This document shows positions 6,876 through 10,486 of a DNA stretch of 10,486 nt, piece by piece (the stretch's first letter is position 1; every line of letters starts with the position of its first letter). The translations under genes and the position numbers were made by a program. Under the pieces are notes generated by a model. It did no database searches. It saw nothing but the letters and a program-made list of their open reading frames with translations, and was not told where the DNA came from. Origin of the DNA: Spirochaetales bacterium. GTDB taxonomy: Bacteria; Spirochaetota; Spirochaetia; Sphaerochaetales; Sphaerochaetaceae. The DNA is taken from contig JALFRH010000018.1 in assembly GCA_022785155.1 (NCBI GenBank), forward strand, positions 1 through 10,486, given 5' to 3'.

Positions 6876-7802
6876 TTATTTCTTCTTTTCCTTACTTCGT
6901 TTGTCGTTGATGATCTTCATATGCTCAGCAGTAATGAGGGTCACACCATTTTCCTTGGCCCAATCTACACATCCTTTAAGCACCAAGGACAAAAATACCC
7001 TGGGTACATTTAGAATTGTTTCCAAAGCTTCGTCGGTAAACTTGACGGTATCGTCAGCCCTGTTTGCAGCATATCTGACGGATTCAAGGCTTGTCTTCCT
7101 CATAGGAAGAAGCTCCGCCCTCATTCTTCGCTTCCTGTGGAACCAGAAGTTTTTACTGTCACGGTATCCATAATCCACAGGAAGAGGAGGAAAATCCTTT
7201 GCCTTGACTCCATTGATGATTGCATCCCTATACTTCTTCTTCATAAGGATTCTGTCTACACGAAGAATAAAGTGGGCACCAAACTTACTTGTTATTCCAT
7301 TGAAGTCATGGTATGGGCCTTCGTACCCATCAATTAATCCCGGCATATCCTTCTCCGCCCCATCAAGATTCCTCATCCATGTACACTCTATGACTTCAAT
7401 TGCATCAGATAGAACCAAGGGCCTCTTCTCTTCCGGGTTCTGCTCTTCGCATATTCCCTTTTCAAGACGGAAATTGCACTTCGGCATCTTCTCTTCAGGC
7501 TTATCTCCCGGCCAGGAAAGCTGTACGGCTTCCTTGAATGTAGAGGGCTTATCATCGATGAAATTGAGTGCACATTTTCCATTTGCAAGAATATTCTGTG
7601 CAGTATTCGATGAGTTTCGGCAGCTGAGAAGCATGGCGTAGTAGTCCTTTCCCGCCACGTAATATGGCTGGACCAAAGAATAAGGGCCCAAAGTGGTGGT
7701 TCCATCGGGACACAAAGTGCTGATGATCACTGTAGGCATGGGGAAAAAAAGTGATGTCTGATAGAAGTTGTCTACAACCCTCAAGTTCTCGAAGCTGCTC
7801 AT
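6876..7802 (-). CDS. Flavin-reductase-like split-barrel protein with a C-terminal PCP_red-like segment
   Basis: A 308-residue protein with no signal peptide or membrane segment. Residues 1 to about 230 resemble the FMN-binding split-barrel (flavin reductase-like) family: FPMPTVIISTL near 20-30, then SCRNSSNTAQNILANGKCALNFID (given here only as SCRNSSNTAQN and NILANGKCALNF, 60-81), where S/T-rich and N-I residues normally contact FMN. Residues about 251-298 (FTDEALETILNVP ... WAKENGVTLITAEHM) match the pattern of the PCP_red domain found at the end of the 57 kDa protochlorophyllide reductase subunit. No chlorophyll gene is nearby. The tail is lysine-rich (KRSKEKKK). It is 11 nt downstream of the tetR stop with AAGGAG at the proper distance, so both are probably one transcript under TetR control. 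The substrate is unknown. The split-barrel call is good; the tail assignment is moderate and based on pattern. Confidence 0.78.
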   Translation of the reverse strand: MSSFENLRVVDNFYQTSLFFPMPTVIISTLCPDGTTTLGPYSLVQPYYVAGKDYYAMLLSCRNSSNTAQNILANGKCALNFIDDKPSTFKEAVQLSWPGDKPEEKMPKCNFRLEKGICEEQNPEEKRPLVLSDAIEVIECTWMRNLDGAEKDMPGLIDGYEGPYHDFNGITSKFGAHFILRVDRILMKKKYRDAIINGVKAKDFPPLPVDYGYRDSKNFWFHRKRRMRAELLPMRKTSLESVRYAANRADDTVKFTDEALETILNVPRVFLSLVLKGCVDWAKENGVTLITAEHMKIINDKRSKEKKK

Positions 7803-7813
7803 GATATTTCTCC

Positions 7814-8323
7814 TTATAACAGTTTTTCGATTATTCCATATATTCGATCAAAATCAGTTCCTCTCATTGCATAAGACAGAAGAGATTCAGCGATGAAGGA
7901 AGAAATGAACTCTTTGTCATCTTTGTCAGCTATGGCATCCATCACCAATGATGCCAGCTGGGAAACAAGGATAGGATGCTTATCTCCCAGTGAGCTGTTG
8001 AAAGCCGTAAGGGCTTCCTTATCCTTAAATAGGTTCTCATATTTATTTGAGAAGGAAATGATTGCATTGTATATTCCCTGAATGATTTCTCTTTTGTCAC
8101 CGCTATTGTAGGTAACTGAGGAAAGTTCCTCTTTCCAGTCTTCCATCATAAAAGAAGCGAGCAACATATCCTTTGAAGGAAAGTAATTGTACACAGTACC
8201 TGTAGCTATACCGGTTGCCTTTGCCACAGAACGTATGGTTGTGGCGCTGTATCCATTCTCCAACAGCTGTCTTTTGGCTTCCTTCAGTATCGCTTCCCTT
8301 GCGTTTATGATAATCTTGGGCAT
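7814..8323 (-). CDS. TetR/AcrR-family transcriptional regulator
   Basis: A 169-residue protein with a TetR-type N-terminal DNA-binding domain: AREAILKEAKRQLLENGYSATTIRSVAK at 8-35 in family terms (seen as ILKEAKRQLLENGYSATTI and IRSVAKATGIATGTVYNYF), ending in the hallmark GTVYNYFPSKDMLL at 42-55. The helix-turn-helix is about 27-47. The C-terminal ligand-binding part (about 60-169) is helical and diverged, so the inducer cannot be predicted. It is a little short for the family (usually 180-220). AAGGA lies 6 nt before the ATG. A perfect inverted repeat just upstream (8334-8351) overlaps the predicted promoter, which fits autorepression together with the downstream flavin reductase gene. Confidence 0.92.
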   Translation of the reverse strand: MPKIIINAREAILKEAKRQLLENGYSATTIRSVAKATGIATGTVYNYFPSKDMLLASFMMEDWKEELSSVTYNSGDKREIIQGIYNAIISFSNKYENLFKDKEALTAFNSSLGDKHPILVSQLASLVMDAIADKDDKEFISSFIAESLLSYAMRGTDFDRIYGIIEKLL

Positions 8324-8333
8324 ATCAATCCTT

Positions 8334-8351
8334 TTATGAACGTGTTCATAA
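8334..8351. promoter_or_regulatory. Candidate TetR-family operator
   Basis: TTATGAAC-GT-GTTCATAA is a perfect inverted repeat of two 8-bp arms around a 2-bp centre. It lies 11-28 nt upstream of the tetR start and covers the predicted -10 box and transcription start. Length, symmetry and place all fit a TetR-dimer operator. The binding protein is inferred from adjacency. Confidence 0.8.
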
Positions 8352-8373
8352 TAATATTGTTACAAGAACACAA
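8345..8373 (-). promoter_or_regulatory. Predicted promoter of the tetR-flavin reductase unit
   Basis: On the minus strand a TTGTGT (8368-8373) is followed after 17 bp by TATGAA (8345-8350). Both boxes deviate from consensus, but the spacing is ideal, and transcription would begin around 8338, inside the operator. The short leader then contains AAAGGA before the tetR ATG. Confidence 0.45.
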
Positions 8374-8383
8374 AATCCGCAAG

Positions 8384-8414
8384 AAAAAAAGACCCCAAAA
8401 CAACTGGAGTCTTT
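8384..8414 (-). terminator. Intrinsic terminator after the GH5 gene
   Basis: In the minus-strand RNA, AAAGACUCC pairs with GGGGUCUUU over 9 bp (one U-G wobble) around a 9-nt loop, and is followed by four more U. On the plus strand the same position is an A-C mismatch, so the element is built for the minus strand. It begins 34 nt after the GH5 stop and separates that gene from the tetR promoter. Confidence 0.8.
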
Positions 8415-8447
8415 AGAGAGAATATATGCCCTATCCAAGTATCCTGG

Positions 8448-9485
8448 CTACAGTATTTCTATAAACCTCTCTCTGATGGAGGAAAAGCTATCATCCACAA
8501 AGCCGAAGTCTTTCTCTTTATAGTTCCAAAGAGCTCTTCCTATTCCAAACTTCCTAAGTGCAGTGTGGATATCCCTCAGCCACTTGATCTTATACTCGCC
8601 TTCAGCCTTATCTATCACACCATACTCCCCACAGTAGAGGGGAACATTATCTTTCTCAGCCTTCTCTAGTGCAGGAGTAAAGATATCCACAAAGAAGTCT
8701 ACTCCTATTTCCCCTATGGATGGATCGAAGACAGCTCCTGCCAAAGTCGGAGACAGATCTTTACTTATCGCTCTATACTCTTCAAGTGTCTTGGGGTACT
8801 CGATTCTGAAATCAAGGGGCATTCCTTCCACCCAATATGCTCCTTGATGAGTAAACACCATAGGCTCGTAGCAATGGAAGTTATAGACAATTCTCTCATC
8901 CAAAGGAACAGAAATATATGGGACGGAGAGGACATTATTATAGTTGACTCCTCCTATTACTATCCAAGTCCGAGGGCATATTTCCCTTATCATGGATATA
9001 TACTTACTGCATACACAATTCCAAGCGTCCACCACTTCAGGCAGCACTACTTCATTAAGTGGCTCAAAGGCCACTGTCTCTTGATACTTATTAAAGCGCT
9101 TGGCTATCTCTCTCCACAGGTCAAAGAATCTTTCCTGAAGCTTTTCGCTATAGAAGAAGGCCTTTCTATCCATATCCTTCTTCAAAGGATCGAAGGAATA
9201 ACCATAACACTCATGTAGGTCTATCAACATCCCCAACCCATATTTTTCACACCAGGCCCTACAATTCTCCAAGTATCTGAAACCGCTTTCCTTTATTCGT
9301 CCTTCATCATCGGTAAGGACAATATAATCCACAGGAACCCTGACATGATCAAACCCAAGGGAGGATATAAACTCTATATCTTTCTCTGTAATAAACGAAT
9401 CAAAATGCTTTTCATCATATTTGGAGAACTGACTTATCCAACCTCCAAGGTTTACTCCTTTCTGAAAACCTGAAAACTCTCTCAT
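8448..9485 (-). CDS. GH5 family endoglucanase, CelC-like, without signal peptide
   Basis: A 345-residue (beta/alpha)8 glycoside hydrolase, expected to cleave beta-1,4-glucans or related beta-glucans with retention. The opening GVNLGGWISQF and the FITEKDIEFI segment closely recall CelC of Clostridium thermocellum. Catalytic residues are in place: acid/base Glu145 in FEPLNEVV and nucleophile Glu287 in YCGEYGV. Other conserved positions are Arg49 (HVRVP), His91 (DLHE), His204 (YNFHCY) and Trp320 (ALWNY). It has a single catalytic domain with no carbohydrate-binding module, dockerin or signal peptide, so it probably acts inside the cell on imported oligosaccharides. The family also contains mannanases and exo-glucanases, so the exact substrate is open. 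The ATG at 9485 has AAAGGA 6-7 nt upstream. It appears monocistronic, with its own terminator. Confidence 0.9.
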   Translation of the reverse strand: MREFSGFQKGVNLGGWISQFSKYDEKHFDSFITEKDIEFISSLGFDHVRVPVDYIVLTDDEGRIKESGFRYLENCRAWCEKYGLGMLIDLHECYGYSFDPLKKDMDRKAFFYSEKLQERFFDLWREIAKRFNKYQETVAFEPLNEVVLPEVVDAWNCVCSKYISMIREICPRTWIVIGGVNYNNVLSVPYISVPLDERIVYNFHCYEPMVFTHQGAYWVEGMPLDFRIEYPKTLEEYRAISKDLSPTLAGAVFDPSIGEIGVDFFVDIFTPALEKAEKDNVPLYCGEYGVIDKAEGEYKIKWLRDIHTALRKFGIGRALWNYKEKDFGFVDDSFSSIRERFIEIL

Positions 9486-9565
9486 AAACCATCCTTTTTT
9501 ATCATCATATTACAGAAATGGAGAGTTTACTTGATAAAGTTGAAAAAACCAGGAAAACGTATAGT

Positions 9566-9605
9566 ATGCTTATGTTCCTTGGTCATTGAGTCCAACAAGA
9601 AGCAT
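9566..9605 (-). other. Extended imperfect stem-loop in the GH5 upstream region
   Basis: The 130-bp gap between the helicase stop and the GH5 start holds an inverted repeat: outer arms ATGCTT/AAGCAT, then TGTT/AACA and GG/CC towards the loop, with small internal loops. It starts 10 nt after the helicase stop on the minus strand. U-runs follow only 8 and 17 nt later, so it is at best a weak terminator. It could equally be a regulatory leader for the GH5 gene. No clear promoter for GH5 was found, although TAATATGAT lies about 20 nt before its ribosome binding site. Confidence 0.3.
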
Positions 9606-9615
9606 CTCCCCTTTT

Positions 9616-10486
9616 TTACCACTCCATTCTTACAATACATCCAGCAACAGGATAATAGACAAAGGAAGCCATCACTTTTTTCCCTGCTTTCTCCAAAGCC
9701 TTCTTATATGCAGAAAACTGACCACTGTATAAGCCTGCATAATGGGGGTCATTTGGATCCAGAACAGAGTTCTTTTTTCCAGGAAAAGTCTTGTAATCGA
9801 TCAAGACAACCCCCCCTTTTGTCTCCCACACCAGGTCGATGCTTCCGTTTACTTCAAATCCGTCTTCTTCGTATGTGAAGGGGCATTCGTGGAGAGTGTT
9901 ATATTTTTCCCCATATTTTTCCTTTAGATACTCTTCCAGATTATTCCAGGCTCTTAATACTTGGCTGGAATCTGGTATCTCTTTTGAAAAACCATGGGAC
10001 GCGATGATCGATGATATAAACTCAATATCTTTTTTCTTTTCCAAGACACAGAATACATCGTGAATGGCAGTACCGATGAGATCATAATCTGCATTTGACA
10101 ATACTTGGATACGTGAGGAGAAATCCTTCTCCATAGAGACACTTACATCCTTTAAAGGAGGAATAGAGCTAGGCTGAAGGTTCTTCTTCTCATATTCTTT
10201 CTTTACTCCACTCTCTATTAGAATAAGATTATCTTTTTCACCAGATATTCTCTCTCCAACAAGAGGAGGAGTAATAATAGAAAACTCGTCTTCGGTGCTA
10301 AAGAAATCGAAAGACTTTTCCCCATCATATCTGATACTTGGTTGTAGAGATATATTGGTCATCCACTTAAATGGATCTTTTTTTTCAAAGATGAGACACA
10401 AGTTCTCTTTTGCTCTAGTAATAGCGACATACATGAGCCTCTTTATCTCTTCTGTCCTCTTTACCCTCAGAGCATCTATTTCATCT
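9616..10486 (-). CDS. UvrD-type helicase/PD-(D/E)XK nuclease, AddA/RecB-like (C-terminal part; N-terminus beyond window)
   Basis: The reading frame is open to the right edge and gives 289 C-terminal residues. It enters at EEIKRLMYVAITRAKENL (residues about 12-29 of the fragment), which is helicase motif VI of the UvrD/Rep superfamily 1. A methionine inside this motif is not a start. The last 150 residues form a RecB/AddA-type nuclease: GTAIHDVF with His142, GSIDLVW with Asp217, IDYKT with Asp230 and Lys232, and the QFSAYKKAL (QxxxY) motif at 256-264. All catalytic residues are intact. Such helicase-nucleases process double-strand DNA ends for recombination. The whole protein should be around 1000 residues or more, so an AddB-like partner gene may lie upstream, outside the window. 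AddA, a Bacteroidetes-style single-chain enzyme and other UvrD-nucleases cannot be told apart here. Confidence 0.88.
   Translation of the reverse strand, partial: DEIDALRVKRTEEIKRLMYVAITRAKENLCLIFEKKDPFKWMTNISLQPSIRYDGEKSFDFFSTEDEFSIITPPLVGERISGEKDNLILIESGVKKEYEKKNLQPSSIPPLKDVSVSMEKDFSSRIQVLSNADYDLIGTAIHDVFCVLEKKKDIEFISSIIASHGFSKEIPDSSQVLRAWNNLEEYLKEKYGEKYNTLHECPFTYEEDGFEVNGSIDLVWETKGGVVLIDYKTFPGKKNSVLDPNDPHYAGLYSGQFSAYKKALEKAGKKVMASFVYYPVAGCIVRMEW

Noticed and set aside
7204..7641. A 145-codon plus-strand frame opposite the flavin reductase gene
   Set aside because: No family resemblance, no ribosome binding site, and complete overlap with a well-supported gene.
8358..8370. TGTTACAAGAACA as a second TetR site
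   Set aside because: Only 4-bp arms with a 5-bp centre; the match to the 18-bp operator half-site is too short to claim.
8844..9218. A 124-codon plus-strand frame opposite the GH5 gene
   Set aside because: Low-information translation inside a gene with intact catalytic motifs; considered a shadow.
9529..9540. ACTTGATAAAGT inverted repeat upstream of GH5 as an operator
   Set aside because: Arms are only 4 bp; this is expected by chance in AT-rich DNA and has no associated regulator gene.

Overview
The window looks like chromosomal DNA of a moderate-GC, low-to-mid-GC-lineage bacterium, most likely a Clostridia-type Bacillota. A Sphaerochaeta-like spirochaete rich in clostridial genes is a reasonable alternative that I cannot exclude. 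The clues are strong AGGAG-type ribosome binding sites, heavy use of AGA/AGG/ATA codons, a short-form HisG paired with HisZ, a YerC-type TrpR-family regulator leading the his operon, and a GH5 glucanase resembling clostridial CelC. The genetic code is standard, since TGA is used as a stop.

Region 1 (1-5989, minus strand) is a compact histidine operon read right to left: hisR (TrpR/YerC family) - hisZ - hisG - hisD - hisC - hisB - hisH - hisA, with hisA running off the left edge. Every junction overlaps or abuts (8, 8, 1, 4, 4 and 1 nt overlaps, then a 1 nt gap), so the cistrons are probably translationally coupled. HisZ and HisG together make ATP phosphoribosyltransferase (step 1). HisA, HisH (with an unseen HisF), HisB, HisC and HisD cover later steps. 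hisF, hisI/hisE and the histidinol-phosphate phosphatase are not visible and may lie beyond position 1 or elsewhere.

Region 2 (5990-6154) is the only divergent intergenic region. It holds a near-perfect 16-bp palindrome (6031-6046), a strong candidate HisR operator. The palindrome sits next to AT-rich -10-like boxes on both strands. A second, 12-bp perfect palindrome lies at 6076-6087. To the right is a plus-strand NUDIX hydrolase gene (6155-6655) that ends in an intrinsic terminator (6726-6761).

Region 3 (6876-8373, minus strand) is a two-gene unit: a TetR-family regulator, then a flavin-reductase-like split-barrel protein with an unusual C-terminal segment resembling the PCP_red domain of protochlorophyllide reductase. 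A perfect 8+2+8 inverted repeat upstream of tetR overlaps its predicted promoter and is probably its operator.

Region 4 (8384-10486, minus strand) contains a signal-peptide-less GH5 endoglucanase of the CelC type with its own terminator. Upstream of it is the C-terminal 289 residues of a UvrD-type helicase fused to a RecB/AddA-like PD-(D/E)XK nuclease, which enters from the right edge.

No gene-free stretch exceeds 300 bases. I saw no tRNA, rRNA, CRISPR array, insertion sequence or phage gene. Most of the window is ordinary. The least ordinary items are the flavin reductase/PCP_red fusion with its TetR regulator and the HisR operator placed between divergent promoters.
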